64,000 nt of DNA. Origin: Pseudomonas sp. ADAK18 (GTDB lineage: Bacteria > Pseudomonadota > Gammaproteobacteria > Pseudomonadales > Pseudomonadaceae). Shown piece after piece: positions 45,786-54,525 of the stretch (within the stretch, counting starts at the first letter, position 1; each line of letters opens with the position of its first letter). Both the position numbers and the translations under genes were made by a program. The notes below the pieces were generated by a model. It ran no database searches, was not told the DNA's origin, and worked only from the letters and a program-made list of their open reading frames with translations. Where the stretch lies: the NCBI RefSeq assembly GCF_012935695.1, contig NZ_CP052859.1, positions 5,001,001 through 5,065,000 of the forward strand. Reading direction: 5' to 3'.

Positions 45786-47565
45786 AGGCAAACAATTCCG
45801 CCGGCAGACTCATCAAGCACTCGCTCCCCGCCTCCACCGCCGCTCGATGCGCGGCCGTACGCGGCAACAGGCGCTTGAAATAAAACTCACAGGTCGCCAG
45901 CTTGCCCCGGGCATAGTCGCCGTCGCCGCTACCGTCCTCCAGTTGCGACTGAGCCACCAGTGCCATGCGCAACCACAGGTAGGCCAGGATGATGTAACCG
46001 CTGTACATCAAGTAATCCAGGGCTGCCGCGCCGACTTCATCGGGGTTCTTCATGGCAGCCATGCCAACCTTCACCGTCAGTTCGCCCCACTGCTGGTTAA
46101 GCTCATTGAGCTGCGTCACATGGGCCTTGAGTTGCGGGTGATCGGCATTAGCGGCGCAGAACTTATGGACGATTTTAGTAAAGCCCCGAAGCAGCTTACC
46201 CTGGCTACCAAGCACCTTGCGCCCCAACAAATCCAACGCCTGAATGCCATTGGTGCCTTCATAGATCGGCGCAATCCGGCAATCGCGCACCAACTGCTCC
46301 ATGCCCCATTCGCGAATAAACCCGTGGCCGCCAAACACCTGCATGCCATGGTTGGTCACTTCCAGACCGGTTTCAGTCATGAAGGCTTTGCAGATCGGCG
46401 TGAGGAACGCCAGCAGATCCTCGGCTTCCTGGCGCTGGCCTGCATCGCCGCTCAGGTGCGCGGTGTCGAGCAATTGCGCAGTGAAATAGGTCAGCGCCCG
46501 GTTGCCTTCGTTGAAGGCTTTCATGGTCAACAGCATCCGCCGTACATCGGGATGCACGATGATTGGGTCGGCGACCTTATTCGGGGCCTTGGCGCCGGTC
46601 AGGGAGCGCATCTGCAAGCGATCGTTGGCGTATTTTATCGCGCCCTGAAAACTCGCTTCCCCCAGGCACAAGCCCTGCATCCCGGTACCCAACCGCGCAT
46701 GGTTCATCATGGTGAACATGCAGTTGAGGCCCTTGTTGGCCTCGCCAATCAGGAAGCCCTTGGCACCGTCGAAGTTCAGCACGCAGGTCGCCGAGGCCTT
46801 GATCCCCATCTTGTGTTCAATGGAGCCGCAGTTGACACCGTTGCGCTCACCTGAATCCGGCAGGAACTTGGGCACGATAAACAGCGAAATACCCTTGGTA
46901 CCGGCGGGCGCATCCGGCAGCTTGGCCAGTACCAGATGGATGATGTTTTCACTCATGTCGTGCTCGCCGGCAGAGATGAAAATCTTGCTGCCGGTCACTG
47001 CATAACTGCCGTCGGCCTCGGGCACGGCGCGGGTCTTGATGATCCCCAGGTCAGTGCCGCAATGGGCTTCAGTCAGGCACATGGTGCCGGTCCACTGGCC
47101 AGCGGTGAGTTTGCTCAGGTAGGTGTCTTTCTGCTCCTCGGTGCCGTGGGCGTGGATCGCCGACATGGCGCCGTGGGTCAGGCCCGGGTACATGCCCCAC
47201 GAGGTGTTACTGGAGGCGATCATCTCGCTGAGCACCAACCCCAGGGACGATGGCAAGCCTTGCCCGCCATACGTCGGGTCTGCCGCCAGGCCGTGCCAGC
47301 CGCCTTCCACGTACTGCGCAAAGGCCTCCTTGAAGCCCTTGGGCGTGGTCACCACGCCATTGTCGAAATGGCAGCCTTCTTCATCACCCGAACGATTCAG
47401 CGGTGCGAGGACGTTTTCGCAGAATTTCGCGCCTTCTTCGAGGATCGCACTGACCATGTCCGGGCTGGCATCGGTGGCGCCCAGCTCGGCGTAATGGCCG
47501 TGGAAGTCAAAGACGTGATCGATCAGAAAGCGCATATCGCGCAGGGGAGCTTTATAGTCAGGCAT
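45781..47565 (-). CDS. Acyl-CoA dehydrogenase, ~600-aa class (paralogue 2)
   Basis: This 594-aa paralogue begins [19 protein letters not shown]. The ATG at 47565 has GGAG 8 bases upstream; an in-frame extension to 47622 is unsupported. It shares motifs with paralogue 1: CLTEAHCGTDLG, QVFGGHGFIREWGMEQL and PIYEGTNGIQALDL. It starts 90 bp after the diguanylate cyclase gene, so read-through is possible. The stop codon is formed by the edge of a REP-type repeat, suggesting that the repeat inserted at or trimmed the 3' end. Confidence 0.9.
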   Translation of the reverse strand: MPDYKAPLRDMRFLIDHVFDFHGHYAELGATDASPDMVSAILEEGAKFCENVLAPLNRSGDEEGCHFDNGVVTTPKGFKEAFAQYVEGGWHGLAADPTYGGQGLPSSLGLVLSEMIASSNTSWGMYPGLTHGAMSAIHAHGTEEQKDTYLSKLTAGQWTGTMCLTEAHCGTDLGIIKTRAVPEADGSYAVTGSKIFISAGEHDMSENIIHLVLAKLPDAPAGTKGISLFIVPKFLPDSGERNGVNCGSIEHKMGIKASATCVLNFDGAKGFLIGEANKGLNCMFTMMNHARLGTGMQGLCLGEASFQGAIKYANDRLQMRSLTGAKAPNKVADPIIVHPDVRRMLLTMKAFNEGNRALTYFTAQLLDTAHLSGDAGQRQEAEDLLAFLTPICKAFMTETGLEVTNHGMQVFGGHGFIREWGMEQLVRDCRIAPIYEGTNGIQALDLLGRKVLGSQGKLLRGFTKIVHKFCAANADHPQLKAHVTQLNELNQQWGELTVKVGMAAMKNPDEVGAAALDYLMYSGYIILAYLWLRMALVAQSQLEDGSGDGDYARGKLATCEFYFKRLLPRTAAHRAAVEAGSECLMSLPAELFAL

Positions 47566-47655
47566 GATGATTTCTCCGGCAGCAGATGCCTTCAAGCTAC
47601 TGCCGCACGGTGCCTCGGACAATCACTGTAGGAGCGCTGAATACAGCGCCATCAC

Positions 47656-48948
47656 TCAACCGGCAGCAGTGTTCATGCGCACCGCGCCCCGGCGATTCTG
47701 CCCCGATGCCACTACGCAGTTACGCCCGGCCCCCTTGGCGTTGTACAACGCTTGATCGGCGGACTTGAGCACTTCCTCCGGGCTGCGCTGCTCGGCCTGG
47801 CGCTCGGCAACTCCGATGCTCACCGTCACCGAAACACTGGAGGCGCCGCTACCGATCCGGCGCTGGCGACCTTGGTGGTCGTCATGAGGACGGTTGTCCG
47901 GGTTGCGCAACTTGATGTCGTAGTTGGCGATGGTCTCGCGAATCTCTTCCAGGTGCGGCAGGCACTCCTCCAGGGTCTTGCCGGCGAACACCACGGCGAA
48001 CTCTTCGCCGCCATACCGATAGGCACGACCGCCGCCGCTGATCTTCGACAGTTTGCTGGCAACCAGACGCAGCACCTGATCCCCGACATCGTGACCGTGG
48101 GTGTCGTTGAACCGTTTGAAATGGTCGACGTCGCTCATGGCCAGCACATAGTTGCGCCCCAGCCGTTGCATGCGTTCATTGAGGGCCCGACGGCCCGGCA
48201 AGCCGGTCAGCTCATCGCGGAAGGCCATTTGATACGCCTCATGGGCAACACCGGCGGCGATCATCAGCATCACCTGGCTGCACATGATGTTCAGGGTAAA
48301 GGGCAGGATGAACGTCTGGGGCAGCATCCAGAAAAGCCCCAGCAACCCCACCAGTTGCGCGGCGTGCAGGGGCCGTGGCTGGCGCCAGTACTGCACCGCC
48401 AGCGCGATAAACCCCATGAAAAACATCGGGTATGACAGCTGGATCAAACTCATCCAGTTGCCATGCAATGCCGGCCAACGGATCTGCGCCAACCAGTTCA
48501 ATACCGCCTGGGGATAACTTTGTTCCAAGGCCAGCGCCACGCCACCAATCGCCAACAGCACCGCACACCGGGCGACGAAGTCACGAAACAGGTGGGTGCG
48601 CTCCTGCCACAGCGCGTAGATGCTGAACAACAGCGGCAGCAACAACGAGCACAGGTGGAATATCACCGCAGCATCTTCTCGGACGCGGCCGTTGTCGCGG
48701 TAGTAATCGGTCTGGGTATCAAGCAGGAAATAAGCGACGTACACCGTGATCATCAAGAACAGCTCACGCTGGCGACGGTAAACCGCGCAATACGCACCGC
48801 CCAACAACAGCACCAGCGTTGGCAGGACATTGAACAACGAGGTGAAGAAGACGTTGAGGTCCTTGACGTACGCAGCCGACAACCCCGCCAGCAACAACAG
48901 CAGTGAGGGCAGAAAATGGCTAAAACGTACAACAGACACGCGTGACAA
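47656..48948 (-). CDS. Membrane-anchored diguanylate cyclase (GGDEF)
   Basis: The 430-aa protein is read from a TTG at 48948 because GGAG lies 8 bases upstream; a longer TTG start at 48993 lacks such a site. Seven or eight membrane helices fill about 1-245, followed by a GGDEF domain with active-site GGEEF (YRYGGEEFAVVF). No RxxD inhibitory site is visible before it. A polar insert (about 350-375) follows the core. It should make c-di-GMP. A perfect CRP/Vfr-type palindrome lies upstream (49014-49035), and an IS element is inserted just beyond that. Confidence 0.9.
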   Translation of the reverse strand: MSRVSVVRFSHFLPSLLLLLAGLSAAYVKDLNVFFTSLFNVLPTLVLLLGGAYCAVYRRQRELFLMITVYVAYFLLDTQTDYYRDNGRVREDAAVIFHLCSLLLPLLFSIYALWQERTHLFRDFVARCAVLLAIGGVALALEQSYPQAVLNWLAQIRWPALHGNWMSLIQLSYPMFFMGFIALAVQYWRQPRPLHAAQLVGLLGLFWMLPQTFILPFTLNIMCSQVMLMIAAGVAHEAYQMAFRDELTGLPGRRALNERMQRLGRNYVLAMSDVDHFKRFNDTHGHDVGDQVLRLVASKLSKISGGGRAYRYGGEEFAVVFAGKTLEECLPHLEEIRETIANYDIKLRNPDNRPHDDHQGRQRRIGSGASSVSVTVSIGVAERQAEQRSPEEVLKSADQALYNAKGAGRNCVVASGQNRRGAVRMNTAAG

Positions 48949-49013
48949 GGGTAAAGCTCCGGGACGACCTAAAAGATGGCACTGTGCCTTCAATCAGCAC
49001 AGTTAAGCACACT

Positions 49014-49035
49014 CAATGTGACCTGTATCACATTG
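49014..49035. promoter_or_regulatory. Perfect CRP/Vfr-type binding site upstream of the GGDEF gene
   Basis: TGTGA-CCTGTA-TCACA is the full consensus, and symmetry extends to 8-bp arms (CAATGTGA and TCACATTG). The centre is 76 bp before the TTG start of the diguanylate cyclase. The promoter hexamers are not obvious, consistent with activator dependence. Confidence 0.7.
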
Positions 49036-49092
49036 CCATCACTTTAACGGCAGCCTGCGCCAATCCCTGAGCGTTGCGCCAGGGTTAATGAG

Positions 49093-49105
49093 ATGGTCAC
49101 CCCCA
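49093..49105 (+). repeat. Left subterminal inverted repeat of the IS element
   Basis: ATGGTCACCCCCA, an exact reverse complement of 50427-50439. Confidence 0.85.
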
Positions 49106-49160
49106 ACACCCTGTGAGGGCTACGCTTTCACGGGGTGTTTTGTTTTCGGAGGCCATCATC

Positions 49161-50186
49161 ATGAGCGAGTCAGCACTGATCGGTATCGATCTCGGCAAAC
49201 ATACTTTCCACCTGCACGGCCAGGATAAGTCGGGCTGTGAGGTGTTTCGCAAAAAATGCTCACGGACGCAAATGATGCAGTTTTTCGGCAACTCGCCGAG
49301 CTGTATCGTGGTGATGGAGGCCTGTGCGGGGTCGCACTATGTTGCTCGTCAGTTGGCGGCAATGGGGCACACGGCCAAGCTGATTTCTCCGCAGTTCGTT
49401 AAGCCCTTCGTCAAGGGCAATAAAAACGACTTTGTCGACGCTGAGGCAATCTGCGAAGCCGCTTCGCGCCCATCTATGCGCTTCGTCACGCCTAAAACCG
49501 AATCCCAGCAAACCCTGTCCGTGCTACACCGGATGCGCGAATCGCTGGTGCATGACCGCACCAAAACGGCTAATCAGATGCACGGTTTCCTGCTGGAGTT
49601 TGGGATCAGTCTGCCCAAAGGGTTGGCCATCATGAAGCGTCTGGCGAGCGCCTTGGCCGAGCATGAATTACCCGTTCGTCTGACGATATTGTTGCAACGC
49701 CTGCACGACCACTTTGCCTACCTGGATGAGCAAATCAAGGTCTTGGACAAAGAGCTGGCGGGCCAACTGGCCGACGATGATCTGGGCAGTCGTTTGCTGA
49801 GTCTTCCATGTGTCGGCCCGATCACCGCCAGCCTGCTGGCTGTAGAAATGGGCGACGGCAAGCAGTACCGATGCAGTCGGGACTTTGCCGCCTCAGTGGG
49901 CTTGGTGCCCAGACAGTACAGCACCGGTGGCAAGGCCAACTTGCTGGGAATCAGCAAGCGTGGTGACAAGCACCTGCGACAACTGTTGGTGCAGTGTTCC
50001 AGGGTCTATATGCAAAATCTGGAGCACCAAAAAGGCGCCTTGGCCGATTGGGTGCGCTCATTGCTAAGTCGACGACATTCGAATGTCGTGGCCTGTGCCC
50101 TGGCTAACAAACTGGCGCGTATCGCTTGGGCGATAGCCGCTCACCATACGCAATATGAAGCAGGGCCAGACGCCTTGAACGCCTGA
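49161..50186 (+). CDS. IS110-family transposase (DEDD recombinase)
   Basis: The 341-aa protein begins MSESALIGIDLGK; GGAGG lies 7 bases before the ATG. The RuvC-like DEDD residues are D10, E53, D90 and D93. The C-terminal Tnp domain holds the candidate nucleophile Ser265 in LLGISKRGDKHLR. IS110 recombinases use a structured guide RNA encoded by the element to pair donor and target. All catalytic residues and the full length are present, so the element looks active. Confidence 0.93.
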   Translation: MSESALIGIDLGKHTFHLHGQDKSGCEVFRKKCSRTQMMQFFGNSPSCIVVMEACAGSHYVARQLAAMGHTAKLISPQFVKPFVKGNKNDFVDAEAICEAASRPSMRFVTPKTESQQTLSVLHRMRESLVHDRTKTANQMHGFLLEFGISLPKGLAIMKRLASALAEHELPVRLTILLQRLHDHFAYLDEQIKVLDKELAGQLADDDLGSRLLSLPCVGPITASLLAVEMGDGKQYRCSRDFAASVGLVPRQYSTGGKANLLGISKRGDKHLRQLLVQCSRVYMQNLEHQKGALADWVRSLLSRRHSNVVACALANKLARIAWAIAAHHTQYEAGPDALNA

Positions 50187-50426
50187 CCCCGCGGTTGTTG
50201 CAGTACCACGATTCACCTTCAGGTTTTGCGATAGCTGAACAACAGATGATGTGAACGGCACACCGGCCTGGCGAAGATCCTGACATAAAAATCGGCTTCA
50301 GAAGCCGACGGGTTTTTAAGGATCGTCAGGCGCGACTCTCATCGTGGCGCTGGGGCATGCCCCAAACAGACGCCGGATAGATTTAAGCAAGCCAACCACA
50401 CCACCCGTTAATCAGTATTGCAAAAA
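50187..50426 (+). ncRNA. Candidate bridge/seek RNA region in the IS 3' end
   Basis: This 240-bp non-coding stretch lies between the transposase stop and the right inverted repeat. It contains a strong hairpin TCGGCTT-CAG-AAGCCGA, flanked by pairing A5/T5 tracts and outer CCTGAC/GTCAGG arms, leaving internal loops of the kind that hold target- and donor-guide bases. Assignment as a guide RNA rests on family knowledge and layout; the transcript ends are unknown. Confidence 0.55.
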
Positions 50427-50439
50427 TGGGGGTGACCAT
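50427..50439 (-). repeat. Right subterminal inverted repeat of the IS element
   Basis: TGGGGGTGACCAT, an exact reverse complement of 49093-49105. The terminator of the next gene begins 18 bases further on. Confidence 0.85.
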
Positions 50440-50456
50440 AGATTTTTATCGCGCAT

Positions 50457-50489
50457 AAAAAAACCGCCGCTCCCGAAAGAGCGGCGGCT
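50457..50489 (-). terminator. Terminator of acyl-CoA dehydrogenase paralogue 3
   Basis: On the minus strand a perfect 9-bp stem (50479-50487 with 50464-50472) and a 6-base loop are followed by seven T residues. It lies 20 bases after the dehydrogenase stop and just outside the IS right end. Confidence 0.9.
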
Positions 50490-50509
50490 TCAGAGGCACC
50501 CGGTAAGGC

Positions 50510-52315
50510 TTAGTAGCCCAGGCCGAAGTTCTCTTCTTTCATGTCCATCAGGTTGTTGGCGCCCGACAGCATGGTTGCAACGTGAGTGCGAGTACGCGGC
50601 AGGATGCGCTGGAAGTAGAAGCGCGCAGTCTGCAGCTTGGCGGTGTAGAACGCCTCTTCGCTGGTGCCGGCAGCCAGTTTCTCGGCAGCCAGGCGGGCAA
50701 TATCAGCCCAGAAGTAAGCCAGGCAGGCGTAGCCGGAGTACATCAGGTAATCCACCGATGCCGCGCCGACTTCTTCACGGTCCTTCATGGCTGCCATGCC
50801 GACCTTCATGGTCAGCTCGCCCCATTCCTTGTTCAGTGCGGCCAGCGGTGTAACGAACTCTTGCACGGCTGCGTTGCCTTCGTTGGCCTGGCAGAACTTG
50901 TGGACGATCTTGGTGAAGCCCTTGAGCGCTTCGCCTTGGGTCATCAACACTTTACGGCCCAGCAGGTCCAGGGCCTGGATGCCGGTGGTGCCTTCGTACA
51001 GCATCGAGATACGGCTGTCGCGAACGTTCTGCTCCATGCCCCACTCGGCGATGAAACCGTGGCCACCGTAGATTTGCACGCCGTGGTTAGCCGCTTCAAA
51101 ACCGACTTCGGTCATGAACGCCTTGGCGATCGGGGTCATGAAGGCCAGCAGCGCGTCAGCCTGTTTCTTGGCTTCGTCGTCAGTACCGTACTTGACGATA
51201 TCGACCTGTTTGGCGGTGAAGTACACCATCGCGCGGTTGCCTTCGGCGAAAGCCTTCATGGTCAACAGCATGCGACGTACATCGGGGTGAACGATGATCG
51301 GGTCAGCGGCCTTGTCCGGCGCTTTCGGGCCAGTCAGGGAGCGCATTTGCAGGCGATCGCGGGCATATTTCAGGCCGCCCTGGAAACCGATTTCGGCGTG
51401 GGACAGGCCTTGCAGCGCGGTCCCCAGGCGAGCGGTGTTCATAAAGGTGAACATGCAGTTCAGGCCTTTGTTCGGCGGGCCGATCAGGAAACCCGTGGCC
51501 GCGTCGAAGTTCATCACGCAGGTGGCGTTACCGTGGATGCCCATCTTGTGTTCCAGGGAGCCACAGGAAACAGCGTTGCGCTCACCAACCGAACCATCGG
51601 CGTTCGGCAGGAATTTCGGAACGATGAACAGCGAGATACCTTTGGTACCCGCCGGAGCATCCGGCAGGCGGGCCAGCACGATATGGACGATGTTGTCGGC
51701 CATGTCGTGTTCACCGGCCGAGATGAAGATCTTGGTGCCGGAGACTTTGTAGGAACCATCAGCCTGAGGCTCGGCCTTGGTGCGCAGCATGCCCAGGTCG
51801 GTACCGCAGTGTGGCTCGGTCAGGCACATGGTGCCGGTCCACTCGCCCGACACCAGTTTGGTCAGGTAAGCGTCTTGCTGTTCTGGGGTGCCGTGCTCGG
51901 AAATGGTGTTCATCGCACCATGGGACAGGCCTGGGTACATGCCCCACGACCAGTTGGCTTCGCCGACCATCTCGCTCACTGCCAGGCCGAGGGACTCCGG
52001 CAGGCCTTGGCCACCGTGCGCCACGTCATGGGCCAGGCTTGGCCAGCCGCCTTCGACGAACTGTTTGTAGGCTTCTTTGAAACCAGTAGGGGTTTTAACG
52101 CCTGACTCGCTCCAGGTGCAACCTTCGATGTCACCCACGCGGTTCAGCGGTGCCAGCACCTGCTCACAAAACTTGGCGCCTTCTTCGAGAATGGCGTCAA
52201 CCATGTCCGGGGTAGCGTCCTGGCAAGCCGGCAGGCTCTGATAGTGCGCTTCGTAGCCGAGCAGTTCGTCACGAACGAAGCGAATATCACGCAAGGGGGC
52301 CTTGTAGTCAGGCAT
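50510..52315 (-). CDS. Acyl-CoA dehydrogenase, ~600-aa class (paralogue 3)
   Basis: This 601-aa paralogue begins [19 protein letters not shown], with AGAGG before the ATG at 52315. Motifs are [29 protein letters not shown] and [14 protein letters not shown]. In P. putida the gene in the corresponding place was, to my memory, linked to an inducible phenylacyl-CoA dehydrogenase, so aryl-alkanoyl-CoA is a possible substrate. Tandem PsrA-like boxes upstream (52376-52394) suggest fatty-acid induction. It has its own terminator. Confidence 0.9.
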   Translation of the reverse strand: MPDYKAPLRDIRFVRDELLGYEAHYQSLPACQDATPDMVDAILEEGAKFCEQVLAPLNRVGDIEGCTWSESGVKTPTGFKEAYKQFVEGGWPSLAHDVAHGGQGLPESLGLAVSEMVGEANWSWGMYPGLSHGAMNTISEHGTPEQQDAYLTKLVSGEWTGTMCLTEPHCGTDLGMLRTKAEPQADGSYKVSGTKIFISAGEHDMADNIVHIVLARLPDAPAGTKGISLFIVPKFLPNADGSVGERNAVSCGSLEHKMGIHGNATCVMNFDAATGFLIGPPNKGLNCMFTFMNTARLGTALQGLSHAEIGFQGGLKYARDRLQMRSLTGPKAPDKAADPIIVHPDVRRMLLTMKAFAEGNRAMVYFTAKQVDIVKYGTDDEAKKQADALLAFMTPIAKAFMTEVGFEAANHGVQIYGGHGFIAEWGMEQNVRDSRISMLYEGTTGIQALDLLGRKVLMTQGEALKGFTKIVHKFCQANEGNAAVQEFVTPLAALNKEWGELTMKVGMAAMKDREEVGAASVDYLMYSGYACLAYFWADIARLAAEKLAAGTSEEAFYTAKLQTARFYFQRILPRTRTHVATMLSGANNLMDMKEENFGLGY

Positions 52316-52375
52316 AGCGATAAACCTCTGCTGATGTATCTGGAATGAACAACCGCGTGGATTTGTTGTAGCGGT

Positions 52376-52394
52376 CAAACAGTTGTTTGAAACA
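52376..52394. promoter_or_regulatory. Tandem PsrA-like operator
   Basis: CAAAC-AGTT-GTTTG is a perfect match to the PsrA pattern (G/C)AAAC-N2-4-GTTT(G/C). It runs directly into a second, overlapping GAAAC-ATAC-GTTTA. The first centre is 67 bp before the acyl-CoA dehydrogenase start. PsrA is a TetR-type repressor/activator released by long-chain fatty acids. Confidence 0.6.
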
Positions 52395-52537
52395 TACGTT
52401 TACGACCTATCCTTGTCAAGCATCCGTCAGATGCCGTTTGTCATGACGTGGGTCAACACCAGGCACAGCAAGGCCTGCAGCGAAATGCCGCATGAAATTT
52501 CAAGCGTTGAAGAAAAAACTGGAGGGGACGAAACTCA

Positions 52538-52626
52538 AATGTGGGAGCTGGCTTGCCTGCGAAACAGGCGCCGCGGTATGTCAGGAGGACCGAGGTGATG
52601 CTATCTCAGCGATGCCGCTCCCACAG
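52538..52626. repeat. Degenerate REP-type repeat
   Basis: It starts ATGTGGGAGCTGGCTTGCC and ends GCCGCTCCCACAG; only the outer 8-10 bases are clearly inverted. It belongs to the same TGTGGGAGC family as 56455-56550. Confidence 0.55.
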
Positions 52627-52647
52627 AAAGCTGTGGGTGAACACTAT

Positions 52648-52929
52648 TCAAGCGTAGGTATCGATCAACGTACCCAGCATTTCATTGGAAGCCTTGGCGA
52701 CTTTTGCCCCCAACTCCACCTGAAACTTGCCTTGGGCCATCTCGACCATATTGCTGGCCGAATTCGATTGCTGGTTACCATCCACCGCCCGCAAGCGATC
52801 GTTCAGGGCATCCGAGGGTTGGCTGGTGGCGGCGCTGGCAATTTTGCCGGCGGCGGCGTCCACACGGTTCTGCCCGGACTGCATACTGCTCAGCCCCGAA
52901 TAAAACGCGCTGCTTCCAGAGACTTCCAT
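52648..52929 (-). CDS. Small protein with flagellar-rod-like ends, function unknown
   Basis: The 93-aa protein begins MEVSGSSAFYSGLSSMQSG. The N-terminus (SGLSSMQSGQNRVDAAAGKIA) resembles the D0 helix of flagellar rod/hook proteins, and the C-terminus (LGAKVAKASNEMLGTLIDTYA) resembles their C-terminal D0 helix, but the usual middle is missing. No signal peptide or membrane span is seen. No flagellar genes are nearby. I recall similar ORFs being labelled hypothetical in Pseudomonas. The ribosome site is weak (CAGGTTC region). Confidence 0.7.
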   Translation of the reverse strand: MEVSGSSAFYSGLSSMQSGQNRVDAAAGKIASAATSQPSDALNDRLRAVDGNQQSNSASNMVEMAQGKFQVELGAKVAKASNEMLGTLIDTYA

Positions 52930-53035
52930 GGCTTGAACCTGCCTTCAGAGAATCGTGAACTGTTATTGAAGCAGACATACCGGGGAAATACCCGTCAAAA
53001 ACACTAATGGCACAATGCCTTGTCCATAGACAAAA

Positions 53036-53716
53036 CTAGTCAAGCAGGTCCAGTTGCAGGTACTCGGCTACCGCTGCGGCGCCCGGCTGCTTGAGTTTCG
53101 GCACCCTTCCCAGGCAGGGCGCAGGCAGTCGCTCGGCCAGGGTGGCGAGGTTTTCTTCCAGACGGGAGGTCTTGGGATCGATGATGTTGGCCACCCATCC
53201 CGCCAGTGACAGACCGTCTCGAGCGATGGCTTCGGCGGTCAGCAAGGCATGGCTGATGCAGCCCAGGCGCACGCCCACCACCAGAATCACCGGCAGTTGC
53301 AACGCCTTGGCCACGTCCGACAGATTGTCCTGGTCAGCCAATGGCACACGCCAGCCGCCCGCCCCTTCAATCAAGGTAAAATCCGCCTGCTTGGCGAGCA
53401 GGTGTTGCATGGGTTTGAGCAAGGATTGAACCGTCAGCAAGACACCGGCTTCACGGGCCGCCAGATGCGGCGCAATGGCCGGCTCGAATGCCACCGGATT
53501 GACCTCGGCGTAACTCAGCAGCAACGAACACTCAGCCAGCAGGGCCAAGGCATCGGCGTTGCGCAGCCCCTTGGGCGTTACTTCACAGCCTGAGGCCACC
53601 GGTTTGCCGGCCGCTGTCGTCTTGCCCAGTTGCCGGGCGGCATGCAGCAGGCCTGCGGCGATGGTGGTTTTGCCGACATCGGTATCAGTGCCAGCGATGA
53701 AGTAAGCAGCATTCAT
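53036..53716 (-). CDS. bioD: Dethiobiotin synthetase BioD
   Basis: This 226-aa P-loop enzyme has the motif [14 protein letters not shown] (residues 8-21). It carboxylates 7,8-diaminopelargonate using ATP and CO2 to close the ureido ring. The conserved [10 protein letters not shown] segment binds substrate. Its start overlaps the bioC stop (ATGA). It is the last gene of bioBFHCD. Confidence 0.96.
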   Translation of the reverse strand: MNAAYFIAGTDTDVGKTTIAAGLLHAARQLGKTTAAGKPVASGCEVTPKGLRNADALALLAECSLLLSYAEVNPVAFEPAIAPHLAAREAGVLLTVQSLLKPMQHLLAKQADFTLIEGAGGWRVPLADQDNLSDVAKALQLPVILVVGVRLGCISHALLTAEAIARDGLSLAGWVANIIDPKTSRLEENLATLAERLPAPCLGRVPKLKQPGAAAVAEYLQLDLLD

Positions 53717-54525
53717 AGTGGTTTCTCCAATACGGCATACACCACCTGGTAGGTGGCCGGCAGTCCTTGAGACTGGCGGAACTGCTCGTAGGCTTCAACC
53801 AGTGCAACAATCCGCGCCCGGCCAGTCAAGCCACCCGGGCGCCCTGGATTCAGATTGTGCGCACCCAATGCTTTCAATTCGTGAGTCAGGCTGCGTACAT
53901 CCGGGTAATGCAGCACGTGGGGGCATTGCTCCAGGCCCAGCACCCGAAAGCCGCTGCTATCGCACAGCTGTTGATACGTGCTGAACGGCCGGAAACGATT
54001 GACGTGAACCATGCCATCCGCTGCCCGCCAGCTTTCGCGCAGTTCATCCAGCGTCCCCACACACAGGCTGGCAAACGCCAACACACCACCGGGCTGCAAC
54101 ACTCGGTGAGCCTCCCTCAGCACTGCGGCGAAATCGGAACACCACTGCACCGCCAGGCTGGAGAAGATCAACTCGCAACTGCCGTCCTGTAACGGCAACC
54201 GCTCGGCATCACCGGCAATAAAGTGCTCGGCTCCGCCCAAGGGTCGGGCGTGGTTGAGCATGCCCTCGGCGATATCCAGCGCCAAGCCTTGGCTCGCTGA
54301 ATACGCCTGGCCCATGACCCGGCTGAAATACCCGGTGCCGCAGCCCAAGTCCAGCCAGCGCCGTGGCGTAAACCCTTGAGGCAAACGCTGCAACAACTCA
54401 CCGCCGACCGCACGTTGCAACTCGGCAACGCTGTCATAACTGGCCGCAGCACGGGAAAAGGAGGCCGCTACCTGGCGCTTGTCCGGCAAGGCGCCTGGCA
54501 GGGGAGGATGGGACAAATCAGTCAT
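53713..54525 (-). CDS. bioC: Malonyl-ACP O-methyltransferase BioC
   Basis: This 270-aa SAM-dependent methyltransferase has motif [16 protein letters not shown] and the later [14 protein letters not shown]. It caps malonyl-ACP so the fatty-acid machinery builds a pimeloyl chain. The ATG at 54525 begins [11 protein letters not shown] and overlaps the bioH end by 8 bases; an ATG at 54537 is a possible alternative. A longer frame to 54609 lies fully inside bioH and is improbable. Confidence 0.93.
   Translation of the reverse strand: MTDLSHPPLPGALPDKRQVAASFSRAAASYDSVAELQRAVGGELLQRLPQGFTPRRWLDLGCGTGYFSRVMGQAYSASQGLALDIAEGMLNHARPLGGAEHFIAGDAERLPLQDGSCELIFSSLAVQWCSDFAAVLREAHRVLQPGGVLAFASLCVGTLDELRESWRAADGMVHVNRFRPFSTYQQLCDSSGFRVLGLEQCPHVLHYPDVRSLTHELKALGAHNLNPGRPGGLTGRARIVALVEAYEQFRQSQGLPATYQVVYAVLEKPL

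Larger units (their letters stand above)
49087..50445 (+). mobile_element. IS110-family insertion sequence (IS1111-like)
   Basis: The element is about 1.36 kb, with a DEDD transposase gene and perfect 13-bp subterminal inverted repeats at 49093-49105 and 50427-50439. The left end is short (about 56 bp from repeat to gene) and the 3' non-coding end long (about 240 bp). This is the layout of the IS1111 group, where the guide RNA lies downstream of the transposase. Exact termini are estimated to a few bases, because this family makes little or no target duplication. It is inserted between a diguanylate cyclase gene and an acyl-CoA dehydrogenase gene. Confidence 0.85.
52316..52647. other. 332-bp intergenic interval with PsrA-like boxes and a REP element
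   Basis: This gap holds the tandem PsrA-like boxes (52376-52394), about 60 bp before paralogue 3, and a degenerate REP-type unit (52538-52626). I found no convincing gene; a 71-codon frame at 52383-52598 runs through the repeat and has no family features. Confidence 0.55.
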
